From: Rhodamnia argentea
Taxonomy: Eukaryota > Streptophyta > Magnoliopsida > Myrtales > Myrtaceae
Reading direction: 5' to 3'
Assembly: GCF_020921035.1 (NCBI RefSeq)
Contig: NC_063160.1
Location: forward strand, 18,317,095 to 18,381,094
Length of the DNA stretch: 64,000 nucleotides
Under the pieces are notes generated by a model. That model was not told where the DNA came from. It was given only the letters and a program-made list of their open reading frames with translations, and ran no database searches. This document shows positions 23,351 to 36,413 of the stretch, one piece after another; position 1 is the stretch's first letter, and each line of letters starts with the position of its first letter. Both the position numbers and the translations under genes were made by a program.

Positions 23351-26121
23351 TTATAGCTCGAACTTCATATCTTCAATGGCTATCATCTCAGAACACGATA
23401 GCACAGGTTCCTGCAGAATTCAATGACAAGTGACTCAGAGTTATTACATGGAAATTCTAAGAACCTAAAGACTTCAAAAACATTTACTAATGAGGCCAGC
23501 TATCATATTCAAACACCGGCTTCTTTTCGATTAACTAGTACTTAATGCACAAGTTTGGCCAAGATTCCACATCTCCATTCTCCAATCCTATTTGATCACA
23601 ATTGCACCACCTTTTGTCATTTATTGAGAAGACAACCCCATTTCTTTCTTTAATTTTCTTGTAAATTTTGTGTCCCTCGTGTCATCTTTTCTGAGACTGG
23701 CAAACTCCAAACCATGGTAGATTTGTGGCTGACATGACGGCGATGATCTCAGATATAGCTAATGCCTCTAATAACTAGAAACATCAGGTCCCTTTGACAC
23801 CTAATAATCTCTTCTTGAATCAAGAATCACGGCCAGATATATCCTAGATTCTAGGATGAATTATGAGATTCTATTTCAGTTCGCGATTCTATTGACTCAA
23901 CATTAAATTCAGTAAGGGAAGAAGATGACCTGTGACATCTTGGCATGAAAAAACCTTGATAGGATACGACTATTTAAGCAATTAGATTTGTTAGCTGCAT
24001 CGACGACATCTTGCATCGCTTTCAGTAGTTGTTTATATGTAATCCCAGGTTTTTCCCAAACAGCTTGGATGAAGCTCGAGGTCATGGCACCAGACATCTT
24101 CCCATGGAGAGCCTGCAAGCAATGATTATTATTGAAGAATCTCCATAGTATATTGATACTGTCAATATCAAAGTCCAGGGAAGCTTGAACTTGCTAAATT
24201 GAGTACGCTTCCTGTTTGAATCAAGATTCTTTTCAAAATTCAGGACTTTTTGTTGGCACTAGGCACTGTTCAAGTCCCAGATGAAACATTGTCATTTTCC
24301 TACTGACATACAGGAATCTGAATGACTTCATGATGTTAAGAATTAGCTTCTTCTCCTTGCATGCTACACTTCATCTTCTTTCACATATTAACAGATAAGG
24401 ATCATATCATTTTCCTAGCAAAAATTCTGGAGACATATGCATAATAGCCAGGGAAATAAACTAAAGAGAGCAACAGATAGCAAATTTTTTCACATGTAAA
24501 GAGACATGACTTTGTCAAAGGGCATATATCTTACAGAAGTATCAGCAGCCAGTTCCTCATCCGCACAAGCACTTAGACAAATGGCAAGTCCACCGTTTGT
24601 TCCCTTATATGCACCTGAAGGAGGCCGATTATCGAGCCACCGACCTCTGTTTCTCAGAAAATTTCCTCAGAAATTAACATCAGATGATCTCTTCATAGTA
24701 TAAGCATGCACATAAATGTGTTCAGCTGCATGTTCACTTTGTTTTCTCAGGCACAATAGTATCGACTATGAATGAGAAGACGCTAAGAAGGAGGTTTACA
24801 ATGCAAATGTAGCAGACCAAATTGCAAAATGAATTCAGTGCATCGACATAAAACATGAAGTGCTGACTATCCAGTGATGTTTTACAACAAGATAAACATT
24901 TTTATCCAGTTAAAGTTGGAGGACTCACTTTTTAATGTCGTATACATATGGCAGATCTAGAACAGTCCCACTATGGCAAGAATCAACTAGCGCGTGAAGG
25001 GTTACCCCTTTCGGCAGCGGACGAACAATTGCAGAATTTATGTCATTATCAAGAATGGTGCCTTCTGTGGTAAAATCAACTGGACAGATGCTTTCATCAA
25101 ATCCATCCAATTCATCGCCATCACTTTCGGGATGCCGTAAACCATGCCCAGAGAAGAAGAAAACCAAAGAGTACCCTGGCCTGCAGTCCCTGATAAGCCA
25201 TTGAAACGCGTCCAGAATATTCTTTCTTGTTGGTCTTCGATGCTCATCCTTCTCCTCTTCTGCAATTTAGTACATTTCCAATTGTGATTTCATCCGGTTT
25301 TGGTGGTCCAACCCAGCTCACGGCTGGAAGTGGCACAGCCAAAAAGCAACTCTATCAAGCTCCTCTCTTGGTTGTCCGTCTTATTTTCCTCGATTAATTA
25401 TACATATTCTATATGGAGATACTTTAAAAAGTAACTAAAAAATTCCTCCAAGAAAGTAATTGTGTTTTATCAAGCATAAGCACTGATTTCAGGGATCAAC
25501 GACCAACTTAGCATGCATTTGAGTCCGAAGCTAGATATATAGAAAAGGACAGGAAAAGAGTGAGAAAGACGTGAAAAGACTGCGAGGCATCCCCGGAAAT
25601 GACTGAACAAGCGGTGCCTCATACATTACAAGCGAATATAAGGTCTTCTCTAGTGAACAACTGAAGTAATCGCTTTTTGTAGTACCTGTGAGGACTAGAA
25701 TGTTCTCCTCCAGAAATCCAAAGGTCCGAAGCAACAGTTCCTTCATGTGCTTCACATCATTAACAGTTCCCTTGAGCTCATACTTCCTCTTCTTGTAGCT
25801 CACCCCACAGAGAACGGCACGCTTCCCTGGATGTAGTTTAGTCGCCGATGTCATTCCACTTCCGGGAACTGAGTAGCGATTCGAGGAAGTGCGACTGGAG
25901 CTGGAGCTGCTTGAATTCCTGCATTTGAGCTTACTTTGAAACTTCTCCTTGAGGGAACACTTGGCATCCACGCTTGTTGGTAGCCTGACATCGTACCTCG
26001 TGAGTTTGATGAGATTCTGACAAGAAGGGCAGTGCATTTCCTTTAAAGTCCATACTGGCCTCATCTGTTTTTGGCACTGGCTGCAGCTTATGTGTCGACC
26101 ATCCATTGTGGCCTCCGACAT
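23351..26121 (-). CDS. Type I metacaspase, five exons, one-base frameshift in exon 3
   Basis: Metacaspases are Arg/Lys-specific cysteine proteases; plant type I members act in hypersensitive cell death and proteostasis. Exons (minus): 26121-25686, 25259-24929, 24653-24535, 24112-23930, 23410-23351. The N-terminus has a CxxC...CxxC zinc-finger pattern (CSQC at 13, CPSC about 20 residues on), then a serine-rich linker, then the p20 core (KRAVLCGVSYKKRKYELKG). The catalytic dyad is present: His184 in FFFSGHG and Cys240 in DSCHSG. Exon 3 begins NRGRWLDNRPPSG as expected, but an extra A in the run around 24598-24602 shifts the frame before the GTNGG segment. Without that base, all exons join to about 375 residues, the family's size. 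The base may be a real disabling mutation or a sequence error. The start could also be Met6. Confidence 0.88.
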
Positions 26122-28385
26122 TTTTGCCCGTCTCGAGTCTTGAGCACTCAGAGAATTCAGAGATGGAGACTAGACCAGGTTGATGTTTCTCTATGAGCAA
26201 GGGGAGGTCTGAAATTTGAGTACTGCACGTTGCCTTGCTTGTAGAATTTATACTTCTCTTCCGATGAGTGCACATGGGAACTTTATAACATCATGGGCTC
26301 TTTAATCATATGCTTTTCACACGGTACACTTCCTCGAATACATTAACCGTGTCCGCAAGAGCATTTGTCGCACCACTAGATTGACAATCGACATGATTGA
26401 GTCGCGCCTTTCACCGTTGATGGTGCTTCCTTAACAAATGATGTTCGACAATTTAGACAAAGCTGAAAAGGCGACATCTTGTCCCCCTTATTAACAGCCA
26501 GTTTGACCTCAGTTGCTGTTAGTAGCATAAGGGAATCGATTTTTTCATCTTTATCATTCAAGAACTTGCAGAAACATTCAAGCTTAAACAGATGCAGTTA
26601 CTAAACTCGGGGACAATTGTCAAAAAAAAGTCAGAAACCTATTGCACTTTTTGCCAAACTTCAGATCACAACCATTCAATCTATGTTGTCTGACCCAATA
26701 CAACAAGCTTACTACGTCACTTTTTCTTTAGTGTCTTCTGCTATAACTCTTAATCATGAACATGGACGGTGATTGTGATTCCTTGGCATGTTCTCTGGCC
26801 TTCTCTGTTCAAGCAACGGAACATTTCCTTTGAATGGCATTTTAAAGAGGGGCAGCTAAATCTCATCTTTCATATATTAGCAGTGAAACCCCGAAAACCC
26901 AGTAGGAGATCTGTTTTTGAATGTTCTTGAACCGTGGGATTGAACGCTTTAAGTATTTTGTGTTGATTACTTTAGCAATATTAAAACTAAGAGTATGCCT
27001 GTCGTTATTGTCTTTTTTCCTTTATTCATTGATTCATTTCCACGGTCATATGTCATTTATTCTCCCACAAATAAAGAGATAGAACCTGATGCAACGCCCT
27101 TTATTCAGTTTGTCTCTGATCAAGATCTGTGGGCTTATCATCCCTTTTTTCCCCGCAGCAAGATTCTCGCTCACTGGAAGGTAAAGCTGCCTCGATGGCT
27201 CTTTTCGTTTTTCGCTTTCCCTTTTTCTCCTCCTCCTAAAGGAAGGAATTTGGTAAATCGAAGGGAGGAGTAGCGATGTCGGCAGCAATGAGTCAAATAC
27301 AACCGAGTAACATTGAGCCGGGAAAAGGGAGAGTGATATTCTGAATCAAAACCCAAATGGTTGCCAGTACAAGTTATTCGTTATCACAGAGCAAGTCATC
27401 TTCACTTTCCGACAAATAAACATTCCAGAAGGAAGGGGAGACCCTGAATTTCTCAATAGATACCAAGTCCAAGGGTCACCTAATTACATTCAAAATCTCA
27501 CCTCTTCACGCCCAGATACACAAGCAATCCTGTCCACCAGGATGAAAAAAGTCAAAAAGAGAAAAAGAAGGTGCGACGGATCACAAAGTTTGGACAACCG
27601 ATAGTAAGATCTCAAGACAGAAACAACAAACTTCTTGTTGTATTGGATCGGACAGGTAACATAGATACAACGAACGTTGCTTTTCTGGCACCTGAGCATA
27701 TGGTCATTTAATGTTAAATGGTCAAAAAGAGCTGCAGTGGGCACAACTATACTCACCATGAGTTATTTTGTTTTCCTTTTCATGTTTTTTTTTTTTTCCT
27801 CTTTTCTTTTCTTCACACTGCCGCACCCTGGAAAGGGCTACTACCAATAATGGACATCCAACTAGGGGCAATAAACCTCATGTCCTAGCAGTAGCGGCAC
27901 ATATCAAGTCATCAATAGAGAAGTAGTCATACACAGAGAATGCACAACATTAACAATATAGTACACCAGCGACTTGACAGGTCAGAAACAAGTGAAGCAC
28001 ATACATTTGACTGCTCAAAACTGATAGTGGCAGATAGTTTCCGTGTTGTATCCTCCAGTCTGCATTACCCTGCCAAGCAAGTTTAAGCAATATATGTCAG
28101 TGGACTGAACGCTCACAAGTCATAACCATATGGCACCAACGCCAAAATGGATAAACAACCAGTGAACAACTAAGTAAAGAGGAGTTCGTCCATCAAGGAG
28201 CCAACACCACAAAGATCCACTAGAAATAAAATTAAATGATGACTAAAGCTTTAATCTTTTTAAGAGGAATCGCCAAGCAAACACTGACAAGAGAGAAACC
28301 TCCCAATAGGGAAGTTAATATTACCAATCATGGCAGCAGCTTGCCCACAGAACAGGATGATTGTAAAGCCAGCTCAGAGCTGGCG
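26122..28385. other. Intergenic DNA between metacaspase and MBD gene
   Basis: Part next to 26122 should hold the metacaspase promoter, and part next to 28385 the 3' UTR of the MBD gene. Short ORFs at 26376-26561 and 27490-27759 (minus) have no recognisable domain and no splice partner, and I do not call them. A long T-rich run sits at about 27783-27800. Confidence 0.45.
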
Positions 28386-31300
28386 TCAGGTCGAGGCAAA
28401 ACCACTGTCCAGCAGATTGAGTTGCCCAGAGATTTTAGCTTTGCAGGTTGGGCACATAAAACCAACCGACTCTGATGGCAATTCAGAATCGACAGCATCA
28501 TGCTTAAACTCTACCCCACACCACATACAAGCAGTAGTAAGCTGATGTCTTGCAACCACATCTAACATCACTTCTTCTGGCCCAAACCGAACAGGAGAAA
28601 CATACTGCTGCTCTATGTCAGCATTATTTGGCATATCCACTGGGACATCTGTCAAGGGATCTTCTGCTGTTACAAAATCATATTTCATAGTTTCCTCTTC
28701 ATCATATCTCATTTCCTCAAATGCTGCGAGGTCGTCATTTCTCTGTTCAGCAGCATGTGGACCACTCTCCTCCTGACAAACGATTTACATAAAAGAAGGT
28801 TCTTCACTACACGAGAAAACAATGAAGTGTCCTACCAAAGAACCAGGCAGCTGATTGACAGCCCGTGACAACTTTGCATCAAGCATGTGGAGAGTATGAA
28901 TTAGTTGAGCCCACAGCCATAAGATAGAGGGCAAGAGAAGAGTCTATTTCGTATTTTCAACTCGGCAAAAGGATCAAAATTTGCATAACAAACAAAAGAA
29001 TACTACAGCTGCCAACTACAGTAACAGACGCTGAACATGGAGTTGCGTATCATGGAACATTGACCAACACAGGTAAGCAACATGAAGGATTTTAATTGGG
29101 CCTTAAACCATATCAAAGACAGTTATTGAGAAGTCTGATTTGGAAAGCATAGAATAGGTACTAAGAACTCTCATTTCCGTAGTAAGATTAATATAAACGC
29201 AAGACTGAACAATACATCACTGCTTCAATGATGACATCATCCAACAAATGAAAGCAATCATGGTAAGAGCACCTTGGAGACTGAATCAGGAGCTTCGTCT
29301 TCATCAAAGGTACTCTCAAATATCTGCTGCATTGTCTTGATCACATGATCGCTGGCTTCATTTTTGCTGCTTACCAATGTACTTTCTAGCTCTTTCCCAT
29401 CAGTCTCGGGTGGGTCTACGTTGCTAGTGCAGGCCAAACTTTCAGCATTTTTACTATTTGCAATACTATTGTTATCATTCAGTATGATCAAAGAACTTTC
29501 AGGTCCTTTTTCCTGCAAAATACCACATTTATCGCTATTTGCTTGAACTGCAAATGCATGATCGTCTTTTCCACCAGTTGTCTCAGATGTGTGACAATTT
29601 TCTTCATTAGATAATGATTCAATTGCAGTATCAAAATTAGAGCATATGTTGACATCCACAACATCGCTGGAGTCATCGAACTTATCTTTCTCATGAGCAA
29701 TCATATTCTGACCATCTTTATCAGTTGACTCTGGTTCCACAGTTTCCTCACTGGAGTTTTCTTCTATTTTCAGTTCACCAACAGAAGGACCAAAGTCCAC
29801 CAGAGGGCCAGCATTACTTTCTGTTACAGCATCAACTTTCTTCTCATGAAGTCCATCATGACGACAAATATCAGACAGTTTATGATCATCTACAATGGGA
29901 GAAGTTTCAAGAATTGAACTCTGTGCAATTTCAATGAGAGCATCCATTTTAGAGATCTTCAAAGGTAGAACATCCCTGCTTGAAGACTCAATTTTCTGCT
30001 GAAGAACCCCCTGTCCAGGCATATCTTCCACTCTTCTAACATAGTTTCTCACATGGATTCCCACATGACCATTATATCGACGCCTTTCCTCGAATACCTT
30101 ATGGCAGAATTGGCATTCATATTTTCCATCTTTCATTATTACTCCATCTCCTACAGATGAACCAAGCCTATACCTCCTTGTTGTCCTTTGGTGGAAGGAT
30201 AGCAGATGTTGCAGGTATGCATCCTTCTCATCAAAACTCATGTTGCATTTATGACATTCGAAAAGGTCGTGTATTTGGACATCCGCCAAATTGTCAATTT
30301 CAAGCAAATTAACCTCCTGGCCATGCTCGTTTGACAGAGACGAAATAGGCTTATTCATTCTGCTAACGATACCAGGGCATTGGCTATCATCTTTATAGGT
30401 AACGCTTGCATGCTGAACATATACACAGAAATATTTATCAGATTCATATAAAACCAGTCTAATGCATAAATTATATGCTCAAGTGTTCAGAACCCACTTT
30501 GAAATCATGCTGAATATCATTGCTTCTTTGACTCGCTGGCCTCCACGCATCTTCAAGCCCAAAGTGGGCACGAAGGTAAGAAGAAACCTCCTTGCATGAT
30601 ATGAATTGTTGTCCACTTGGGCTAAGAAAAGCATATCATATTGGTATAATGTGAGGTCAGGAAAGAGAGGAGCGAGTAAATGTGATAATCAAAGGGTTTC
30701 ACTATTACTGACATATTGCAATAAAACGTATTTAAAACCAACAGAAGCGAAAGGAAAACTTTATGAGACACGAGAACTGATGAATGTCTTGACAACATAC
30801 TTGTCGGATCATCAGTAAACCAACTTAGATTCTTTGTAAACTAAAAGTAGAGTGCGCACAGTCAGAAAAGTTGAAATTATAAGGTTCATAATCATCCATA
30901 GCGTGCCTATACCTCGTAATCCTAAGATGCAAGTTGCAATCCAGCAAACTAACATGGCCGAAACTTCCCTTGGCAAACCGGAAGATGTAGTAGCAAACTA
31001 TAGAGGAGCAACCTCCTGACAATTAAGCCTAGCAGACTAACATCTCATTCTCTTTTATAGGAAACTAAGAAAGCCGACAATTTCAATAACAAAAAGGGAA
31101 GACACCTTATATATCGACGGCAAAACACTGAAGCGCGTCCCTCCTTTCTCTTGAGGCCAAGCAAGAGCTTCCACCCAACTGGCAACGCATCTCCTAAGAC
31201 ACATGCATCGACAATCTTCCTCCTTTTCCTCCTACTGCCCCATTGCCCTCCCAAATCCCTCATAAACCCTAGCAACTCCTCCTCTGTCGCCAAACCTTCC

Positions 31301-31977
31301 GTCCTTTTCCTCAATTCCTCGCCATAAGGATCAACAGCACTCGCCAATGACTCAATGTCAACCATCGCTCCATTCCTGTTCACAATTTCTAACCCCATGT
31401 CACTTCCCTCCACATCCACCTTCACCTTCGGCTTTCTTCCTCTCTTCCGCTTCCTCTCGCTCCCGAAACTCATCCAGTTCATTGACTCCCTCGCGGGGAC
31501 TACTGGTGCGGGCAGAGAGGGAGGGGTCAGATCAATGTGACCGAAATTAGGATTAGGGTTTTGAGAAATGAAATGCTTGAGATAGCTGATGATCATTCTG
31601 TTTTCGTGGCGTTCCGGATTGTCGGCGGAGACTGGAGGGGGTTTCGGAGTTGGGAGAAGACCGGGGAGGCGGTTCCGATGGTGGTGACCGGTCATGGTGG
31701 AGGAAGTAGCGGCGGTGGCGGGGGATTGGGGCTTTGGGGGACGAGAGTAAGTCTGGCGGCGGGAGCCGGCGCTCTCGTTGAAGATAGAGCGATCGATCTT
31801 TGGGAGGAGGAGTTCATCGGGGAGGTGGGGGTCGCCGGCGGAGGAGGAGCGGAGGGAGAGGGCCAGGAGGTCAGATTGGGTCAACTTGGTCATGTCAACA
31901 ATGTCAGAGAGAGATTCAGGAGTTGGGGTTGACGGCTGTCGGGAGATGGTCGCCGGAGTGGCGGAAATCGTCACCAT
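28386..31977 (-). CDS. Methyl-CpG-binding-domain protein with C2H2 zinc fingers (MBD8-like)
   Basis: Exons (minus): 31977-31106, 30621-30498, 30412-29273, 28772-28386. They join in frame to 840 residues. The N-terminal third is Ser/Pro-rich with a basic KRKRGRKPK stretch (possible AT-hook or nuclear signal). The MBD spans the end of exon 1 and exon 2 (LPVGWKLLLGLKRKEGRASVFCRRY, then SPSGQQFISCKEVSSYL). Exon 3 has two C2H2 fingers (CHKCNMSF...HLLSFH and CQFCHKVF...HVGIH) followed by an acidic low-complexity region. Exon 4 has two CxxC pairs (CMWCG and CPTCK). The ATG sits in GCCGCCATGG, a strong context; the open frame reaches an earlier ATG at 32127 but those 50 residues look like leader. The role, a nuclear chromatin reader, is inferred from the family; DNA methylation binding is not certain for plant MBD8 types. 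Confidence 0.85.
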
Positions 31978-32466
31978 GGCGGCGGCGGTGGTGGTGGACG
32001 AGAGCAGTGACTTGGCGAGGATCAAACTAACTTGGTAAGGACTAGAGAGAATGAGCTTGAGCTTCGTCAACTCGAGGCAAGATTCGACCAACAAAATCGT
32101 GGCAAGAAATTTACAAATGAGGCCCAAATACTACGGACCAGGCTGGTACAGTCCATCAATCATGGGCCTATTTGGGCCCATCGATATTGGCCCATTGTCC
32201 ATGTGTACGCGAAGATTACTCCAAGTCTCCAATCAAAAACTCAAATATTCATAGGGAATTCTTTTTTTTTAGGTCAAACATTCATAGGTAATTCGGACTA
32301 CACACATTGGCATGAGAAGTTTTTTGGAGGAGGAGAGCATGATGAGCAGAGAGGATCAGCTTTTTGAGATTTGGTCAGTCATATTTTTGACTGCTCGAGC
32401 CCCGGACGTCTGCATTGCAAGAGAACGAGCAGAGAAAAGGCATTTTAAAAAATTAAAAGATAAAAA

Positions 32467-32557
32467 TCCGACCTGCCGGATTCGAACCAGCGACCTAAGG
32501 ATCACCATGAGGGCTACCCACTACAGTCCTCCGCTCTACCAACTGAGCTAAGGTCGG
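32467..32557 (-). tRNA. tRNA-Tyr (GUA), intron-containing
   Basis: The minus strand folds as a cloverleaf: acceptor CCGACCT/AGGTCGG, D arm GCTCAGTTGGTAGAGC, T arm GCTGGTTCGAATCCGGC and discriminator A. The anticodon loop CTGTAG|A gives GUA. An 18-nt intron sits one base 3' of the anticodon, the position expected for plant nuclear tRNA-Tyr. The mature length is 73 nt, with CCA not encoded. A and B box promoter elements lie in the D and T arms. Confidence 0.97.
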
Positions 32558-32639
32558 CTGATGTGTGGTGCTCCCAATTTTTAATTTAAACTCTTTTAAG
32601 CGTGATACGTGGCAGCCTCTACTTTTTATTTTTTGGTCG

Positions 32640-33191
32640 AAAATGAAACTTTGAAGTTCAAGGTGGAAGCCCTGAGAGATGGGTTCCAGGACAAAGTAAA
32701 TCTCAGAGAGCTTGAGGTGGAGATGATACTCAATTTCGAGGTGATTCTCTTCCTTAATGTCTTGACTACCTAATCCGCCACCATATTGTACTCTTTCGAA
32801 CAAAATAGCATCTTAACCTTTAGGTAAATTAACAAACAGCTCTTTACGTGATAAGATCATGACATGGGCCTCCCAAGAGATAGTTGATACACTTGAGATG
32901 GCCTCTACTAGCAGGACGCAATTCGATTAAAATAGTAGCTCAGTGCTTCCAATGGGGTGAAAGAAGGATCTAAGCTTAGGCTTTGCCATCTCGAGAAGAG
33001 AGGATACAATTGAGGGCTTCGACCATCGCCATGGCTTTAGCCATCGGAGCGGACGAAGCACCGATCGACTTCACATCTCCATCCAACATCCGTCTCGTCG
33101 GGTCATGAGAACCCAGGCCGCCGTTCCTTCCATCGCTCCGGGGGTGAAGGCTCCAGCGACAACCTCTGCTTTTGTGCATACAATAACACAA
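32640..33191 (-). pseudogene. LINE-type RNase H domain remnant
   Basis: Minus-strand frames encode a decayed RNase H-like segment (GGLGS...GRM-like core, KSIGASSAPMAKAMAMVEAL) and, further on, EYNMVAD followed by an in-frame stop and VVKTL, the usual end of plant non-LTR retrotransposon RNase H domains. There are several frameshifts and stops. It is unrelated to the neighbouring tRNA and UGT genes. Confidence 0.65.
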
Positions 33192-33517
33192 AAATCAAAA
33201 GGAGAGGGAATCGGACCACAGGTATCTCTACTCAAGATGAGGCTTGACTTTACAGTCGGTGTATCTACATTTAGGATTTCTTTCTCATTTATCTACTAAA
33301 ATGATGTAATAGGCTGTTATCAATGGTCAAACATACTAATTGTTAAAAGCCTCGGATTAGTTTGTCCCATCGTTGATATGTCGGTCATTGTGGACCACGA
33401 GGTCTTAGTCTACCTAACGTTAGCAACAAAAAATAATACCTCAAAACAGGGAGAACTGCTACTCCCTCCACTGCCAAAGTTTGGTGCGAGTGCTCATTCT
33501 CACTTGCAAAGAGAATC

Positions 33518-35046
33518 ATGGATCCATGCACCACGAAGCCCCATGCTTTGTGCATACCCCTTCCGGCACAGGGCCACATAAAACCCGTGCTAAATCTGAT
33601 GAGCTTCTTCATCACAAAGGCTTCCACATCACTTTTGTTCGCACGCAGTTCAACCGCCAGAGGATAGAGAAGTCCTTGGGAGAGGACGCTCTTCGAGGCT
33701 TGGCCGACTTCAGGTTCGACGTCATCTCCGATGGATTACCGCCCTCGAACCCGAGAGGCATACTTGACCTCCCTTCACTATGCTTGACGTTGCCGGTGGA
33801 TGACTTACGTTCGTTCCAGCAGCTCGCCATAAAGCTCATGAACTCCGATGCCCCTCCTCCCACATGCGTAGTTCCGGATGGCGTGATGAGCTTCACCTTG
33901 AAAGTTGCCCAAGAATTCAGCGTTCCTGAAGTGATGTTCTTCACTCCTAGCGGTTGCGGCATGTTGGGTACCTTCACTTTGAAGAGCTAGTGGGCAGAGG
34001 CTTGTTCCCATTGAAAAGTAGGTGATATGCTTTACATGCTTGGCTTCTACATATGATTGAATTTACATGTTGTCTAACACATTCACTACACGACATTAAG
34101 ATTGTAGACGAAAGCTGCTTAAGTAATGGACTTCTCGACACAGTGGCCGATTGGATACCCGTGACGCTGGGAATCCGATTGAGGGATCTCCCGACCTTCA
34201 TTAGAACAGCCAACCCGGACGACATAATGGTCAATTACAATTAAGAATCAGTTAACAACGCTTTCGAAGCTGAGGGCTTGATCCTCAACACTTTCGATGA
34301 TTTCGAAGGGGAAGTATTAGAGTCCATCAAAGCCAAGTATCCGCAGCTTTGCACGCTAGGCCCGCTCACCATGTTTTACCAACAACTACTTCCACCGCCA
34401 AATCCGTTGGGGTCCATAGGATCGAGTCTATGGAGGGAAGACGGTGGATGCTTGGTTTGGCTTGATGGAAGAGAGCCTGAGTCGGTACTGTACGTGAACT
34501 TCGGGCGCTTAATAACAGTGACTTGAGAAGAACTGAGCGAATTCGCATGGGGACTTGCCAATAGCTAACGCCCCTTCTTGTGGGTCATTAGGCCGAACGT
34601 GGTCGACGGTGGGGAGAATGTGATCTCAGAAGAGTTCAGGGAGGAGATAATGGATCGAGGACTGCTCGCGGGCTGGTGTGCTTAAGAGAGAGTCTTGAGC
34701 CCCAGCTCGATTAGAGGCTTCGTGACGCATAGCGGGTGGAACTCCACGTTGGAGATCATGTGCGAAGGAGTGCCGCTCATCTGCTGACCCTTCTTCGCCG
34801 AGCAACACACGAACTGCTTGTATTCGTGCACGAGGTGGGGGATCGGGCTGGAGATGGTGGAGGGCAGAATAGATGGTTTGAAGAGGGAGGGAGCTGAAGG
34901 GGTGGTGAGGGAGTCGATGGAAGGGGAGAAGGGAAGAGAGACAAGGGAGAAGGCCATGAAGTGGAAGAAGAGAGCGGAAGCAGCAACGAGGCCAGGGGGT
35001 TCTCACACCAACCTTGAAAGGCTAGTTAACAACCTCTGTGGCCAAT
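33518..35046 (+). pseudogene. UGT85-type UDP-glycosyltransferase pseudogene
   Basis: The reading begins at the ATG at 33518 (TKPHALCIPLPAQGHIKP), shifts frame near 33600 and continues as LLHHKGFHITFVRTQFNRQR to the exon 1 end near 34015. A likely intron spans 34016-34104, then exon 2 follows (CLSNGLLDTVADWIPV). In-frame stops occur at 34242, 34524, 34566, 34683 and 34785. The sugar-donor PSPG box is recognisable but broken (GWCA, stop, ...[13 protein letters not shown]...PFFAEQHTNC), with HSGW in place of HCGW. It lies convergent with the intact paralog at 38765-40395. The C-terminus at 35046 is in the expected place (NLERLVNNL). Confidence 0.93.
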
Positions 35047-36408
35047 AAGACAAGTTAGTAATTTGATGTGCGCTTATTTTCTCATTGTTGGCATGGTCAT
35101 TTTCTTTTCTTTTCGTTTTTTTTGGGGGGGCGCGGGTCAAAAAATTGTTCATGGTCATTAAGTGACACACTTCCATCATGATCAATTACATATTGACAAT
35201 GGAAAAAGCGTTAAAAGTCCTAAAAATTAGCTCAAATGATGAGATTTTCCTCACACTTATAAATCAATCACCAGCTCTTTTCACAACTAATTTGGAATAA
35301 CTTAACAACCGTCCCCTTGATTACAACAGAATTTACTCTTAAAAAATGACCATGCAAGCACGTAGTTTGAAAAACTTACGGCCAATTGAAGGTTTTTACG
35401 GCAGCGGATATGAAGAAGGCCATAGATAGATAAGGTTATTTCTTCTCTCTCTATAAGTGAATTAAGGAAATTTTGGGTTGAATGGGCCAATCCCATCCTT
35501 AATAGCGATATTAACAAGCTTAATCTTGATAGCACAATGTATTATTAGGAACATACGCATCCGGACTCCATCTTTTTCATTGATTTCGAAGTCCAAACTT
35601 ATCCATCAATTCTTGGTAGGCAATTTTGCACGCGCAAATTAAAGTAAAAAACGTCGATTACATAGCCGTTGTACATCTTTGAAATGGGTTTTAGCCTATC
35701 CGCACATGTTCTTATTCTAATGAAACAACTCGATTAGAATAACAGCAAGGAAATATTTAGATTAACTAGTCGCCTCGTGTTAATCACTTCAAAAGTCTGT
35801 TCTACTTTCCAACAACCTGTGAAATTTAGTAATGAAATCGTGACCGTTGTTTCATTATACATAAGATATGATAATCCTTTATTCAAAGGTTGAGTTGAAT
35901 AAGTGACCATCCTCATTGAATTCAACAGCCTGTTTTTTACAAACTCAATTCTTGTTGACAAGTGTATCTACCACGCATCTGCGGAGTCCACAAAGAACAA
36001 AGGGTTCCTCAATCATTGATTGACTGTACTTAGAACGTCCTTACATGAGAGAGAGATTACATCCAATTACTTTTGGCGCCCCGTCCAACACTTTCATGAT
36101 CTACTTTTTCCCCTTACATATATTTTTATTGGGATGCATGCAGAACCGAAAGGACGAGGCTCTATAATGAAAGAAAGGCGACATTAAGGGCTTGCATGGT
36201 AACGATTTTGGTTCTCTCGATTTTGTTTCTTGGAATAAAAAGGATAATGTAAATGATTCTAGATTGCATATGAAAAATTTTAAGGCCGGGAGTTCTTCAC
36301 GAAATATTCAATTATTCAGCTTAAACGTTTGATTTGGTAAGTTTTCTTCAATATGATTTGTAGCTGTGATTTTCAGATATATTGTCTTTAAGGGATAATC
36401 AAGGAATT
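35047..36408. other. Intergenic DNA, AT-rich
   Basis: No gene or RNA recognised. A G-rich tract (TTTTTTGGGGGGGCGCGGG) lies near 35117. Short ORFs at 35302-35961 match nothing I know. Confidence 0.45.
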
Positions 36409-36413
36409 ACCTT

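Noticed and set aside
26376-26561. Possible upstream exon of the metacaspase gene
   Set aside because: The 61-codon stretch has no fitting splice sites into 26121 and the gene already starts with its normal zinc-finger exon.
31347-31932. Plus-strand ORFs of 61-131 codons
   Set aside because: They lie antisense to the coding first exon of the MBD gene and contain Gly-rich runs from its Ser/Pro codons.
31978-32127. 50-residue N-terminal extension of the MBD protein
   Set aside because: The frame is open, but the ATG at 31977 has a much better context (GCCGCCATGG) and the upstream residues look like random leader.
34626-35006. 126-codon minus-strand ORF
   Set aside because: It is antisense to exon 2 of the UGT pseudogene.
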